Counted from the first letter of the stretch, positions 49,552-58,826 are shown. The stretch: DNA of 62,898 bases from a bacterium (GCA_018266105.1 JAFEBA010000031.1:1-62898); one strand, 5' to 3'. Notes: generated by a model not told the origin, from the sequence alone. A program made the numbers and translations.

Positions 49552-50175
49552 TTGCTCGAGACGCTGGGCGTGGTAGGCCAGAATGGCCAGTTCGTGGGTA
49601 AGGTCCACATTGCGCACCGAAACGCCCGGACCGAGGTGCAGGTGGGCACCGGTAAAATTCAACAGAGCAGAAACACCTGACGCGACCAGCAGTTTTGCCA
49701 CATCCTCGGCGGCATGACCGGGAACAGCCAGGATGCCCAGATCTGCCGGCAACTCCCGAGGCAATACCGACATCGGCTCAACTTTCACCTTATTGATCTC
49801 TTGACCAATTCTGGCAGGACTCGAATCAAAAATCCAAAGTATGTGGAAGTTCCAACGTGCGAATCCGGGAAATCCGGCCAGGGCGGTGCCCAGGTTACCT
49901 GCTCCAACCAGAGCCACCCGATGCTGCTGGTCGAGCTGCAGAATGGATGCCACCCTCTTGAGCAGTCCGGGAACAGGGTAGCCCAGTCCCTGCACTCCAA
50001 ATTCACCGAAATAGGACAGGTCTTTGCGCACCTGCGAAGCTTTGACGCCAGCCCGAAATGCGATCTCTTCAGAGGAAACCACGCCGACACCCTGATCGGA
50101 AAGATCAGCCAGGCAGCGAAAATAGGTTGCCAGCCGGGCGATGGTGGGCTCGGGGACGCGGGTGCGCTTTTCCAT
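49549..50175 (-). CDS. rex: Redox-sensing transcriptional repressor Rex
   Basis: 208 residues from ATG 50175; an earlier in-frame start at 50202 adds nine residues. Rex senses the NADH/NAD+ ratio and represses fermentative and respiratory genes. The winged-helix domain has IARLATYFRCLADLSDQGVG and VKASQVRKDLSYFGEFGVQG, a near-perfect Rex signature. The Rossmann part reads VALVGAGNLGTALAGFPGFA, then ILWIFDSSPARIGQEI. It converges with hbd-crt-thiolase-tat, whose hbd-type genes are common Rex targets. I could not find a clear TTGTGAAnnnnTTCACAA operator nearby. Confidence 0.93.
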   Translation of the reverse strand: MEKRTRVPEPTIARLATYFRCLADLSDQGVGVVSSEEIAFRAGVKASQVRKDLSYFGEFGVQGLGYPVPGLLKRVASILQLDQQHRVALVGAGNLGTALAGFPGFARWNFHILWIFDSSPARIGQEINKVKVEPMSVLPRELPADLGILAVPGHAAEDVAKLLVASGVSALLNFTGAHLHLGPGVSVRNVDLTHELAILAYHAQRLEQ

Positions 50176-50233
50176 AGGGACACAGCCTTTACGCCAATCC
50201 AAGCAGTCTCTCCTGTTGAGCCTGCCGGCTCAG

Positions 50234-50923
50234 CTAGAATAGCCCGCCAGGACCCAGCGCGCTTTGAGCCAGACACGGCAAAAGCATATGCAGTGCCCCC
50301 CGACTGGCGTCGCAATAACCTTGCAGCGTGGCCTGCAAAGCACTACCGCTCAGGCCGGCCGCTCCCGGCCGAAGGTCGATGAGAATTCCTCCAGCACTCA
50401 ACTGATACGCCTCCAGCTCGGCCTGAAAGCCAGGGAAAACCACAATGACGTCACACAACCTTAGTTGGCTCCCGAGGTGTCGGGATCGCTCGTCGCACCA
50501 TGTAAGGCTGGCTCCCTGGCGCATCAACCAGCCGACGAGACCCTCCAAAGCCGCCTCTGGTGGCGCCAGTAGCCCTACGTGCCGAGCCTTCAGATTCTGA
50601 GCTTTCAGTAACCAGCGACCCAGGACGGACCAGGGCGGGGCCAGCTGACGCCAGCCATGGGGGAGTGGAGGGAGCCGGATCTCGCCCGGCGACCAAATCC
50701 AACCACCGGTTCGTAACTGGGGATGTTGCTGCAGTCTGTCCAGCCACTCGGTCTGAGGGTCCATCTGCAACAGCGGCCAGTTCAAAGATCGATCACCGTT
50801 TTTGAGGTGGCTCAGCCAGCCAGGGTCAGAATCCAAAACCACCAGAGGAAGCGAAGGTAACGCCTGTAGACGACGCTGCAAAACCTCCGACAGGGCGGGC
50901 ACTTCAAGAAATTTTGGGGGCAT
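50234..50923 (-). CDS. Degenerate FolD-like (methylenetetrahydrofolate dehydrogenase-like) protein
   Basis: 229 residues from ATG 50923, nine bases after AAGGAG. The C-terminal half matches the pattern of FolD: ARHVGLLAPPEAALEGLVGW, LMRQGASLTWCDERSRHLGS, then QLRLCDVIVVFPGFQAELEA and GGILIDLRPG. FolD carries VIGASNIVGRPM, VTHRFTKNL and ADLLIVAVGKPG at these points. The end ALGPGGLF may echo GGVGPMT. The N-terminal region has DSDPGWLSHLKNGD in place of the substrate lysine region. Several catalytic positions seem changed, so it is likely a paralogue without FolD activity. It lies 58 bases upstream of rex on the same strand. Confidence 0.5.
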   Translation of the reverse strand: MPPKFLEVPALSEVLQRRLQALPSLPLVVLDSDPGWLSHLKNGDRSLNWPLLQMDPQTEWLDRLQQHPQLRTGGWIWSPGEIRLPPLPHGWRQLAPPWSVLGRWLLKAQNLKARHVGLLAPPEAALEGLVGWLMRQGASLTWCDERSRHLGSQLRLCDVIVVFPGFQAELEAYQLSAGGILIDLRPGAAGLSGSALQATLQGYCDASRGALHMLLPCLAQSALGPGGLF

Positions 50924-51110
50924 AAAATTGAGCTCCTTCGCTTGGACAGGTTTCAACTGAAAACTTACGGGTTATATCTCCGGGGTGACGGGGTCCGTTC
51001 TCTAACCTAAGATTTCTGGACAACGATTTTTCACCGCGTCTCAAGGAAGTGCTCCTTCGTTCCTGGTTGGAGGCTCACTGCAAAAAGATGCGAGATCAAG
51101 GGAGGTAGTC

Positions 51111-51317
51111 ATGGCAGCCAAGAAAGCCGACGGAAAACCGGCAGCTGCTGGTAAGGGGAACGCCCCGAAAAAAGCCAGCGCCAAGCCGGCCAAAGCCGCG
51201 CCCGTAGCAGCCAGCAAACCCAAGCAGGCCAAGCAGGCCGCTCAGCCGACTCAGGCCGAAGCGGTGAAGAAGCCCGCTGAAGTTCGCAAAAAGGGCGCTC
51301 CTGTTCGCGAGATGTAG
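51111..51317 (+). CDS. Small Lys/Ala/Pro-rich, histone-H1-like protein
   Basis: 68 residues from ATG 51111 after GGGAGG. Composition is Lys, Ala and Pro (AAKKADGKPAAAGKGNAPKK, AKPAKAAPVAASKPKQAKQA) with a net strongly positive charge and no hydrophobic core. It resembles the tails of bacterial histone-H1-like proteins (Hc1-type), which bind DNA nonspecifically. It is a single-gene unit with its own upstream region and a strong terminator. DNA binding is inferred from composition only. Confidence 0.65.
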   Translation: MAAKKADGKPAAAGKGNAPKKASAKPAKAAPVAASKPKQAKQAAQPTQAEAVKKPAEVRKKGAPVREM

Positions 51318-51349
51318 GCAGCACCCGGTTTTCCAAACGGAACACCAGC

Positions 51350-51379
51350 AAAGACCCTCGGTTCAACCGAGGGTCTTTT
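51350..51379 (+). terminator. Intrinsic terminator after the H1-like gene
   Basis: AAAGACCCTCGGTT and AACCGAGGGTCTTT pair around a tight loop, followed by TTTTG. The stop of the convergent PNPOx-like gene is at 51385, so the hairpin may serve both strands. Confidence 0.88.
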
Positions 51380-51384
51380 GTTTT

Positions 51385-51891
51385 CTACAGACTAAGACTC
51401 TGGCAATCCCAACCAGCCGACCCGCGGGTATAGCGCAGCCGACTGGACTCCTCTGCCAGTCGCAAGACTTCAGCCGTCGCGAAGACCCCCTCCAGCAACC
51501 AGAAACTTTCGGGCATCCTCGGATGCTGGGGATGCCCCTGAAAAAGCCTGACCTTATCCTGAGGACTGAGCTTCTGCCAGAGCCGTTCTCCTTGAGGATG
51601 CTGAGAACCCGGACAGGACCGCCAGGTCGCCTCGAGACGAACCTGAACAACAGGCTCCTCGCGCAAAAGACACAGTTGGCCGCGAGGGTCGCTTGCCAAC
51701 TGAGAATGCTTCTGATGATGAGCGTGACTGGCAAAAATCACGGTATTTTGCATCCAGTTATAAGCAAGCAGGCGCACGGTGCGCACCTGCGCCCCACGGA
51801 CCGGGTCGGTGCTGCCCAGCCAACACCAGGGAAAGGGCTTACCCTGACACACCTCCTGGAGGGCGGACATCAACGACTCGGGTGGTTTCAA
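51385..51891 (-). CDS. Pyridoxamine-5'-phosphate oxidase-like flavin protein
   Basis: 168 residues if read from TTG 51891, whose bases overlap the upstream stop (TTGA); ATG 51870 is the alternative. It shows the split-barrel FMN-binding pattern of the PNPOx-like (Pyridox_oxase_2 / Alr4036-type) family: FPWCWLGSTDP, GAQVRTVRLLAYNW, then VIFASHAHHQKHSQLASDPR and GQLCLLREEPVVQVRLEATW, ending AEESSRLRYTRG. Such proteins oxidise or reduce small substrates with FMN. Coupled to the CofE-like gene, which hints at a deazaflavin or flavin link, not proved. Confidence 0.8.
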   Translation of the reverse strand: MKPPESLMSALQEVCQGKPFPWCWLGSTDPVRGAQVRTVRLLAYNWMQNTVIFASHAHHQKHSQLASDPRGQLCLLREEPVVQVRLEATWRSCPGSQHPQGERLWQKLSPQDKVRLFQGHPQHPRMPESFWLLEGVFATAEVLRLAEESSRLRYTRGSAGWDCQSLSL

Positions 51892-53081
51892 CGCTTACGA
51901 ATCAACACCAGGGGAGTCATCTCCGCGGCATTGCCCTGAGGATTCGGCTTGAGAGCTTCCACGACCTCAGCGCTCCGCGAGGGATCGCTGATGTGAAATA
52001 TATCTACTTTGCCCAGGTCGTTGGCGTCCACGATCGCGCATTCGAAACCGGTCTTCTCTTTGACTTCGGCCACCAGACGGTCGCCATTGGCCGGCCCCAT
52101 CACCACATATTTATCGAAGGGCGGCAAAGTTCCGGTGCAATCGTCGATGGCGGCCACGCCGCGACCGGCGATGCGATAGAAGTCCCCGTCGCGTCGAGTG
52201 ATTTTACCCAACACTCCGGCTGCTGTGGCCAGCAGAATCCGTGCCACGCCCACTTCCCGAATGGCCATCTCCAATGAATAGGGAGAACTCAGACTGGAAT
52301 GCATGCCAAAAAGGACGTTCAACTGACAGGCCAACCAGCGAGGCTTAATCTCTTCGCAATAGGTCATGCGATTCTGCATAATGGCCACCACGGTCTCGGC
52401 CAGGATGACAATGTCACCGGGCTTTCCGACCGGTCCGGCATAACGCTGAACCGTCTCCAGCACACTCTCACCGGGACGAATCAAGTGAGTGCGCAGCGGC
52501 ACGACCGTAGCCTCAAGGTCGATGGGGGGCTTGGGTTTGCCGGGCGCAGTTTGAGGCATTGGCTGCATTTCTTCGACCTTCTCGAAGGAATCCACAGGCA
52601 AAACAAGCTCAACCTTGTTATAATGCATCGGAGTGCGGCAATAATACTGATAATGGAGATCGAAGCGCACCGCCCCCATCTCCGCAATCTTCTGCGCGAC
52701 ACCTTCGCTGGAGGTAACGTGCAGCCGAATTTCCAGCATTGCCTCCTGGCCCACGGGCACGATGAAACCTTCCCAGTAGCCGTCGGCGCGCGGACACTGG
52801 TGATTGACAAGACGACAAACCGGCTGAAGGTCACTGTAGCGGTCGCCGATCGGCTGCAGATGAGCTCGGGCGTCAATGACGAGAGCCTGCTGCTTTCCGA
52901 CGTTTTTCATAGGCAGGCGACAGGTCAGAAGCGCGTGCTGACCGTCGGGGTAGTAGTAGACTTGAGCCTGATGCACAAGCTCCGGACGCACAACCACGCG
53001 AGCGTCGCCGACTTTCTTTTTCCAAATGTTCAGACCTAGGTGACTGAGGGCCAGCGGAACGGCCCAGGCAACAAGAGACAT
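51888..53081 (-). CDS. Protein with C-terminal F420-0:gamma-glutamyl ligase (CofE)-like domain
   Basis: 397 residues from ATG 53081, four bases after GGAGG; a longer frame to 53666 overlaps the divergent gene and is rejected. A short hydrophobic N-terminus (SLVAWAVPLALSHLGLNIW) is followed by a beta-rich 170-residue domain (RPELVHQAQVYYYPDGQHAL). The C-terminal 210 residues resemble CofE-type ligase domains: VGKPGDIVILAETVVAIMQN, SSPYSLEMAIREVGVARILL, RGVAAIDDCTGTLPPFDKYV, ECAIVDANDLGKVDIFHIS and the final MTPLVLIRKR. CofE adds glutamate to deazaflavin F420. No other F420 gene is in view, so the substrate may differ. Confidence 0.7.
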   Translation of the reverse strand: MSLVAWAVPLALSHLGLNIWKKKVGDARVVVRPELVHQAQVYYYPDGQHALLTCRLPMKNVGKQQALVIDARAHLQPIGDRYSDLQPVCRLVNHQCPRADGYWEGFIVPVGQEAMLEIRLHVTSSEGVAQKIAEMGAVRFDLHYQYYCRTPMHYNKVELVLPVDSFEKVEEMQPMPQTAPGKPKPPIDLEATVVPLRTHLIRPGESVLETVQRYAGPVGKPGDIVILAETVVAIMQNRMTYCEEIKPRWLACQLNVLFGMHSSLSSPYSLEMAIREVGVARILLATAAGVLGKITRRDGDFYRIAGRGVAAIDDCTGTLPPFDKYVVMGPANGDRLVAEVKEKTGFECAIVDANDLGKVDIFHISDPSRSAEVVEALKPNPQGNAAEMTPLVLIRKR

Positions 53082-53141
53082 AGCTCCTCCGGAAGGAAGG
53101 CGCCTTTGTAAGGCAAAGATGCCTCCCTCGTTTTTGAGCCT

Positions 53142-55178
53142 ATGGCGTGGATCCTGCTTGGAAAGGCCCGAATAGGAGCGAAACTTGAAGAAAATCAAAT
53201 CTATAGCAAACCGGCACCTGAAAAGTTGGTAGTAAAACTCTACGGAAGCTTCAATTCGCGTTTTTTCGGAGTCCTGACCCCTAACGAAGTCAGGCTCTAC
53301 CGCGGTATTGCCGCTGGCGGTGACTTCGGAGTGGCCAGCAACGAGGCTCAACTGGTTTTTGCCCGGGCTATGGATGAGAGTCTGGGCCTGGAACTGATCC
53401 GGGTGGGCAATCAAGGCGACCTGTTTTTCCTGGGCAAAAAGGGCCTTTTTCGGCTGCGCAATGACCGCAATGCCAAACTTGAAATCGTCAACGAGGCCCT
53501 GTGCGCGCTCGCCCGCGGCGATGAAATCGGGCGCCTGGGTCAGGTTCGAGTGGACGCCGATGGCCGAGAAATCTTTTACGAGGCCATCTCCCCCGAAGCC
53601 GGCATCAAAGACCGCTTCCGCAAGCTTTGGGGGGGCAAAGGAGGCGGGGAATCGACGCTGGCCCATCAGGTCATCAATTTCAACCTGGGCACTCAGCGTA
53701 AAGACCAGTTTCCTCCAACCCTGATCGACACCAGGCGCGAATTCGCCTTTCGTTGGAACATCTCACCCTCCGGGCGCTTTCTGGTCCAGGCTCGGCCCGA
53801 GAAAAAGTCCTACCATATCGACGTCATCGACATCTCCGACGAGAGCATCATCGCTGACTTCCAGATGGCCCTGGCCAACATCCACGACCTGTGGGTAAAC
53901 GACGCCGGCGTGATGATGGTGGACGTGCGCCAGGTTGGCGAGGAAAAGGTTATCATCGCTCTGCCGGATGGAGTGACGCGCCACCCGTTCAGTCCGCCCC
54001 CTAGCTATCGCCTGGTGCACCTGGGGCCGCTCCACGTGGGCATGATTTTGGAGTCTCAGCGACGGCTGCAGATTTACGACTACGTGGGCAATCTTGTCTC
54101 AGATGTGGACTTCCAGCCCCTGCGCCAGATGAACGCCCAGTTCCACTTCAACTTCAACGACCGCGGTCAGATCGATATCCTGCTCTGGCACAATGGCTCA
54201 CTGCATCTGCAGCACTCCGACATCAAAACCATTCTGGTGGACGCCAAACGCTGGAACCTCACCGCCCGCCAGGCTCAGGCCGATGTAGAGCAGCAGATGG
54301 TTCACGAAGTGACGCTGCAGCATATGGAAGAGCGCAAGCGTATGGAGGACTTCCAACTCAGCCGCCAGCTTCTTGATGCGGTTCAGTCCGAAATCCCAGG
54401 CATGGGCAACCAGGCCCATCTACCTCGCCTGGGCGGAGAGCGTGGGGCTTCTGGCCCGCCGCCCACTCCGCTTCCTCCCCCGATCGCATCCATTCCCAGC
54501 GTTCCTCAGATACCGGACGCCAGCAGTGGACTGACCGAGGTCCCTCCCTGGATGGCCGGGCTCACCGGAGCAGGCTCCGCGCCTCCGCCCCCGCCCGCCC
54601 CGCTCCCTCCCTCGGCCGCGCCGTTACCGCCACCCGCTCCTCCCGAACGGGTGCCGGCTCCGCCGCCGCCTCCACCTATGCCCATCGACCGGAATGCGCC
54701 ACCGCCGACTCTGCCCTCGCGGCCCAGCAGTTCGGGCCAGCCGCCCCAACAGCCACCGCAGTTGCCATTTTTGCGAGGCAGCTCGCCCTTACCACCACCA
54801 GACACGGAGAACAGCGAGCGCCTGTCCTCCAGACTGCCCGCGCCGGCAGCCGACTCGGCGCCATTGCCCACCCCTCCAAGCGCACCGCTGCCAGCCTTCC
54901 AGACCAGCGCTGAGGTCGATACGGAGCTCGAGCGCCTGCGCATGACCTACATTGCCGGCGAAATCAGCCGAGAAGCCTATTACAGCCGGCGAGCCGAACT
55001 CGAAGGACTGAGGCGAGGACTGGCGGGTTCTACCCCCTCGGGGCCGGCCGGACCCAAGCGCCTGGACCTGGAGCTCGGCTCAACCCCAACGCCGCCCCCC
55101 GGCCATCAGCCGCCCATCTTGCGCCGCCGGCCCAGTGAGGGCTCCCTGGAGTTACCGCTGCCTGGAGATGACGATTAG
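53142..55178 (+). CDS. Large protein with beta-sheet domain, coiled coil, Pro-rich region and SHOCT-like tail
   Basis: 678 residues from ATG 53142, though no good ribosome site is seen and an in-frame TTG (residue about 29) could also be used. Residues 1-380 are mainly beta and look like repeated blades (RFFGVLTPNEVRLYRGIAAG, DLFFLGKKGLFRLRNDRNAK, HLGPLHVGMILESQRRLQIY). A coiled coil (about 380-425) follows. Then comes a 180-residue Pro-rich stretch, and a short C-terminal SHOCT-like helix ELERLRMTYIAGEISREAYY. It sits in the same neighbourhood as the tubulin-like gene. SHOCT tails are thought to mediate oligomerisation. Function unknown. Confidence 0.65.
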   Translation: MAWILLGKARIGAKLEENQIYSKPAPEKLVVKLYGSFNSRFFGVLTPNEVRLYRGIAAGGDFGVASNEAQLVFARAMDESLGLELIRVGNQGDLFFLGKKGLFRLRNDRNAKLEIVNEALCALARGDEIGRLGQVRVDADGREIFYEAISPEAGIKDRFRKLWGGKGGGESTLAHQVINFNLGTQRKDQFPPTLIDTRREFAFRWNISPSGRFLVQARPEKKSYHIDVIDISDESIIADFQMALANIHDLWVNDAGVMMVDVRQVGEEKVIIALPDGVTRHPFSPPPSYRLVHLGPLHVGMILESQRRLQIYDYVGNLVSDVDFQPLRQMNAQFHFNFNDRGQIDILLWHNGSLHLQHSDIKTILVDAKRWNLTARQAQADVEQQMVHEVTLQHMEERKRMEDFQLSRQLLDAVQSEIPGMGNQAHLPRLGGERGASGPPPTPLPPPIASIPSVPQIPDASSGLTEVPPWMAGLTGAGSAPPPPPAPLPPSAAPLPPPAPPERVPAPPPPPPMPIDRNAPPPTLPSRPSSSGQPPQQPPQLPFLRGSSPLPPPDTENSERLSSRLPAPAADSAPLPTPPSAPLPAFQTSAEVDTELERLRMTYIAGEISREAYYSRRAELEGLRRGLAGSTPSGPAGPKRLDLELGSTPTPPPGHQPPILRRRPSEGSLELPLPGDDD

Positions 55179-55209
55179 GAGCTGCTGACTCCGTCGGGCC
55201 AGTTGACCG

Positions 55210-55503
55210 CTAGTCATCAAAACCCTTATTGATGATCTTCCACCGGGCCAGGTTGCCCTTGGTGCGCATGGCCAGGATACGGAGCTGACTCTCCTGAACC
55301 ATCTCCCGAAGCTCTCGCCGCGCTTCAAGCATTTCTTCGCGTTCCCGCTCACGGCTTTTCAGAATAGAGTCAACCGGGTCCATCCTCAGCGGGGACGATT
55401 CTGGCTGCTTTCCGGGTGCTTTGCCCTTAGGCTTACCTTTGCCGCCCTTTGCGCCTGGCCGGGCGGCATTCTTGTTGTTCTTGCGAGTAGGTCTGGTTGT
55501 CAT
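55210..55503 (-). CDS. Small basic protein with Lys-rich N-terminus
   Basis: 97 residues from ATG 55503 after AGGAGG. The N-terminal 40 residues are Lys/Gly/Pro-rich (KNNKNAARPGAKGGKGKPKG). The C-terminal half is a charged helix (SILKSREREREEMLEARREL, REMVQESQLRILAMRTKGNL). A net positive charge suggests binding to nucleic acid, or to an acidic partner. It lies 95 bases downstream of the tubulin-like gene on the same strand and may be part of that group. No family recognised. Confidence 0.6.
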   Translation of the reverse strand: MTTRPTRKNNKNAARPGAKGGKGKPKGKAPGKQPESSPLRMDPVDSILKSREREREEMLEARRELREMVQESQLRILAMRTKGNLARWKIINKGFDD

Positions 55504-55598
55504 CGTTCCTCCTGAGCTATGTATGAGCTCAGGTTAGGGCCTCTGCTTCTACCGGATTTCTACCGAAACAGCCGATTATGACCAACCCATGTCTAATC

Positions 55599-58500
55599 TT
55601 ACATTTTCAAAGCCATGCGCCCATCCTGACGCAGACTTCCCAGCGCCTCTCGAGGTCCGTCCACGTAGGCGTTCACTTTGGAGGCAAAAGAATCTGGACC
55701 CAGACTGCGCACCAGTGGGCACTCCAAAACGGCCTCCACTTCCGCATTGAGGACACGAATGCTCATCATCTGCTCGAAGGGGAGCTCACTCTCATCCGTC
55801 TTGCGACCCCAGTCGTCGCCCCAGGCCTGACGCTTGGTCAGCTCCAGGATAGCGGCGTAACGGGCCGTGAGATCCTCATCACCGCTGGACAACAGCTGCT
55901 GACGCTGTTCACGCACCTTGGCAAAGAGTTTCTCCCGGGTGGGCGCGTGAGTGCTCAACCGCAGCAAGGTCATGAACTGGTCGCCCAGCGGATGGGGACG
56001 CATCTGGAAGCCGTCGCGCTCCATCCAGACATAGTCCTCGCCCTTATATTCCAGCAAGTTGTAAAGGCTGCCCAACACAAAGCACTGGTAGGCCTCTTCC
56101 AGAGCCTGACGCTCCTCGGTGGTCAGAATCATCAGATCGGGGAACTTCTTGTCGCGGCAATCGATATGCAGATGCTCGCCAGCCGTATAAAGCTTGAGGT
56201 AGGCTTCGCGCAGGTCGGGTAGGCGCGAGCTATAGTTGATGGGGAAGCCACCGGCCTCCTGGTAAAAAATCAGCTCCGAGCTATCGGGCATCGGATAGTA
56301 TCGAAGGTCGGTGCTCAGCTCGCGTCCAGCCAGGTTTTTCAGCTGAGTGATGTAGCCCTCCAACTCGCTGCGCTGACCCGGATCCATGTCCGGGGTAGGA
56401 CCAGGCAAGCCGACCATGGTGTGCACCTGCTCGGCCGGAATACGGAAGGTTCCGTGAATGCCGGCGCGCGTCACCCAGTATGCTGAACGCGCGAAGATCT
56501 GCTTCAAATGATGCACGCGCGAGGCCTCGTCCACCTGAGAGAAGAGGACCTTGACGACGTGGAAGTCCCCACGCACGTTCAGGAAGACCTGGCGACACTC
56601 AGCCAGCAAAGCCCGCTTCCAGGAGTCCGAACGTCCGGCCGCCAGGTCCACCGACAGACCGGTCACGCTGCGCTCCAGGCGGGACAGCACGGCCTTGGAG
56701 GTATCGCTGATGGTGTTGGGCTTTACGTAAGCCGGATAGTACTTCTTCTCCACATCGGTGGCCTCGTAGAGGAGTAAAGCCTGAGGAAGCTTTTCCTTCT
56801 GAGAAAAGTAATTGTAGCCCACCATCAAGTCGGCCTTCATCTGACCCAGATCGCGCTGCAACTGATCCAGCTGCTGGCGCACGCCCCCGGCCAGACTGCC
56901 GTCCGCCCGTACCTGTCCTGAGAGCGCAGGAATCAGGCGTTTACAAAACTCGATGCCCTCTTTGTAGATCCGGTCCTGCAGTAAACAACGGAGCAGGCCT
57001 GGATTGACGCGATCGCCGACCAGGCACTCCAGGAAACGGTCGGCCACATAGGCCAAAATCATGCCCTTGCGACCGTCCCAGCCAGAACGGTTCTGCTGAC
57101 GAGCCACCTCGGCCAGACGCCGCTGAACCTCTTTCTGGCGGCGCTCCAGCTTGGTTTGCAAATCTTGAGATTGCTTGGCCAGTGCATCAGCCGTCTGCTG
57201 CAACACCGCCGAAGCTTCCTTGAGCACAGCCTCGGCGAAGCGCAGGCTCTCGTTCTTCTGGTCGATGAGCGAGAAGGCATGCTGCTGCAAGGCCTCCTGG
57301 GAACGCTTGAGCAGGGCCTCCAGATTAGCGCGCACGGTGCGTGGATAGTAGCCCCACTGGTCGGCATTGGCCCCCAGCTGCTCGGCCCACATCGACTTCT
57401 CGCAGTCCTGATGGGCCCGGTCCAGGAAGTCGCGCAGCGAGATGTTCTGCTGACGATAGACACCGCGTTCGACCTCGGTCAGAACTTTCTGTTTCCACTG
57501 AGTCAACTCGTCGATCAGACCGCGACTCTTGCCTTTGTCCGGGTCGCCCAGGCCCTGCGTATCCAGCAGGGCATACAGGAGATCGTGGTTTTTTTCGTCC
57601 TCTTGCAGGCGAACTTTGGCCATCACCTCCTGGCGCACCAGGCGCGGCAGGTCAGCGTCGTTAAAGTCGGCCGCTGAGAGCCCCCCCCAGCGGTCCACGA
57701 TCTCGGCTGCCAGGCGATGCGCGCAGGCGGTGATGATGCGCGCGTGAGGAACCATAATTGAGGCCATGCCCAGTGAACCGTAACGCTGAATGAAACGCTG
57801 CTTGAAGCGCGGATGCTCGTAGTCGAACGTTTTGTTCATATACTGGCGCAAGTTGATGCGCGCGCTGCGCTTGTGGTCAGCAAACTCACCGTGGGAGAAG
57901 TCTTTGAAAATCGAATCCGCCAGCAGCTCAAAGACCAGCTCTTGAGAACCCGGCTGACCACCGGTGACCTGGCCGGCTGCGTTCTGGTTGTCGAAAACGT
58001 AGCAATAATCAAAGGGCGGAATCGGCACCTTGGAGGTCGTTCCGCGGGTCCACTCCGCATTAAAGTGGGAAACCCCGAACTGATAGTAGTTCAGTTCCTT
58101 GAGCAAGGCGTAAGAATTGGCCTTCATACGGTCGTTGGTCACGCTACCGAAGTGATCGGGGAAGACCAGGAACGAACACACGGTGACGTTGCCTTCCTGG
58201 AAGACGTCCTTGACCAGGAAGGAGACGTCCATCAGCATGCCCGAGCCGGTTCCACCCGCGATCGAGGACACCAGATAGACATTGGTGGGCTGGTTGAATT
58301 CGACCTGGGCCAGCAGCCCCTGATCCTTCAAGATCGGGGACTTCATCATCACTTCCTGAGCCAGCGGGTCGCGAATGCGCTTGTTGGCATCCACGATGGC
58401 TGCCCGAATCGCCTGATAGTGATGAAAAAAGGCGAGGCGACTGTAGGCACGGATCTGACCGGCACCCTCATTCATCTGCCCCAGTGAATTGAGACCTGGA

Positions 58501-58823
58501 TACCACCACTTATCGATGTGCTGGAATCCGGGCTCTTTCAGGTTCTGAGTAATGGCAGTGGTGTCATTGATGGTCATCATCAACCGCTCGGTGTCGGTGA
58601 GACGCACGAAGTCCCGAATTTCCCGGCTCAGGATGTGCTTTTCGCTGCGGTCTGTATCCAGCCACAGATAGCCCACGATAGGAAACTCAGCCAGGCTGCC
58701 ATAGCTCTCGTAAAAGCGCCGGCGAATTCGCATGACCACGTCGCCGCCGGTTCCGCCCAGACCGATGATCAGGGTCGGTCGAATACGGATCTGTTCGTTC
58801 TTACTGCCTTGGGTTTCGCTCAA
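55599..58823 (-). CDS. Giant tubulin-like protein (Tubulin_2 type)
   Basis: 1074 residues from ATG 58823. The N-terminal 330 residues are a tubulin/FtsZ-like GTPase domain: the first loop PTLIIGLGGTGGDVVMRIRR (16-35), WLDTDRSEKHIL (54-65), and the hallmark glycine loop SSIAGGTGSGMLMDVSFLV (187-205), equivalent to the tubulin GGTGSG phosphate loop. A long helical region with coiled coil (about 490-620, LEALLKRSQEALQQHAFSLI and LQTKLERRQKEVQRRLAEVA) follows, then a C-terminal domain. Related proteins of this type are known in diverse bacteria but their roles are mostly unknown. Coupled four bases downstream of the membrane protein gene. Polymerisation is inferred, not shown. Confidence 0.85.
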   Translation of the reverse strand: MSETQGSKNEQIRIRPTLIIGLGGTGGDVVMRIRRRFYESYGSLAEFPIVGYLWLDTDRSEKHILSREIRDFVRLTDTERLMMTINDTTAITQNLKEPGFQHIDKWWYPGLNSLGQMNEGAGQIRAYSRLAFFHHYQAIRAAIVDANKRIRDPLAQEVMMKSPILKDQGLLAQVEFNQPTNVYLVSSIAGGTGSGMLMDVSFLVKDVFQEGNVTVCSFLVFPDHFGSVTNDRMKANSYALLKELNYYQFGVSHFNAEWTRGTTSKVPIPPFDYCYVFDNQNAAGQVTGGQPGSQELVFELLADSIFKDFSHGEFADHKRSARINLRQYMNKTFDYEHPRFKQRFIQRYGSLGMASIMVPHARIITACAHRLAAEIVDRWGGLSAADFNDADLPRLVRQEVMAKVRLQEDEKNHDLLYALLDTQGLGDPDKGKSRGLIDELTQWKQKVLTEVERGVYRQQNISLRDFLDRAHQDCEKSMWAEQLGANADQWGYYPRTVRANLEALLKRSQEALQQHAFSLIDQKNESLRFAEAVLKEASAVLQQTADALAKQSQDLQTKLERRQKEVQRRLAEVARQQNRSGWDGRKGMILAYVADRFLECLVGDRVNPGLLRCLLQDRIYKEGIEFCKRLIPALSGQVRADGSLAGGVRQQLDQLQRDLGQMKADLMVGYNYFSQKEKLPQALLLYEATDVEKKYYPAYVKPNTISDTSKAVLSRLERSVTGLSVDLAAGRSDSWKRALLAECRQVFLNVRGDFHVVKVLFSQVDEASRVHHLKQIFARSAYWVTRAGIHGTFRIPAEQVHTMVGLPGPTPDMDPGQRSELEGYITQLKNLAGRELSTDLRYYPMPDSSELIFYQEAGGFPINYSSRLPDLREAYLKLYTAGEHLHIDCRDKKFPDLMILTTEERQALEEAYQCFVLGSLYNLLEYKGEDYVWMERDGFQMRPHPLGDQFMTLLRLSTHAPTREKLFAKVREQRQQLLSSGDEDLTARYAAILELTKRQAWGDDWGRKTDESELPFEQMMSIRVLNAEVEAVLECPLVRSLGPDSFASKVNAYVDGPREALGSLRQDGRMALKM

Positions 58824-58826
58824 TGG

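Noticed and set aside
50176..50233. Rex operator upstream of rex
   Set aside because: I could not find TTGTGAAnnnnTTCACAA or a close variant between rex and the FolD-like gene.
53157..53230. Possible leader peptide: TTG after TAGGAGCGAAAC near 53185, about 15 codons
   Set aside because: It overlaps the 678-residue gene in another frame, stops at once, and nothing else supports translation.
53082..53666. Long N-terminal extension of the CofE-like gene up to 53666
   Set aside because: It would run antisense through the divergent gene, while ATG 53081 has a good GGAGG ribosome site.
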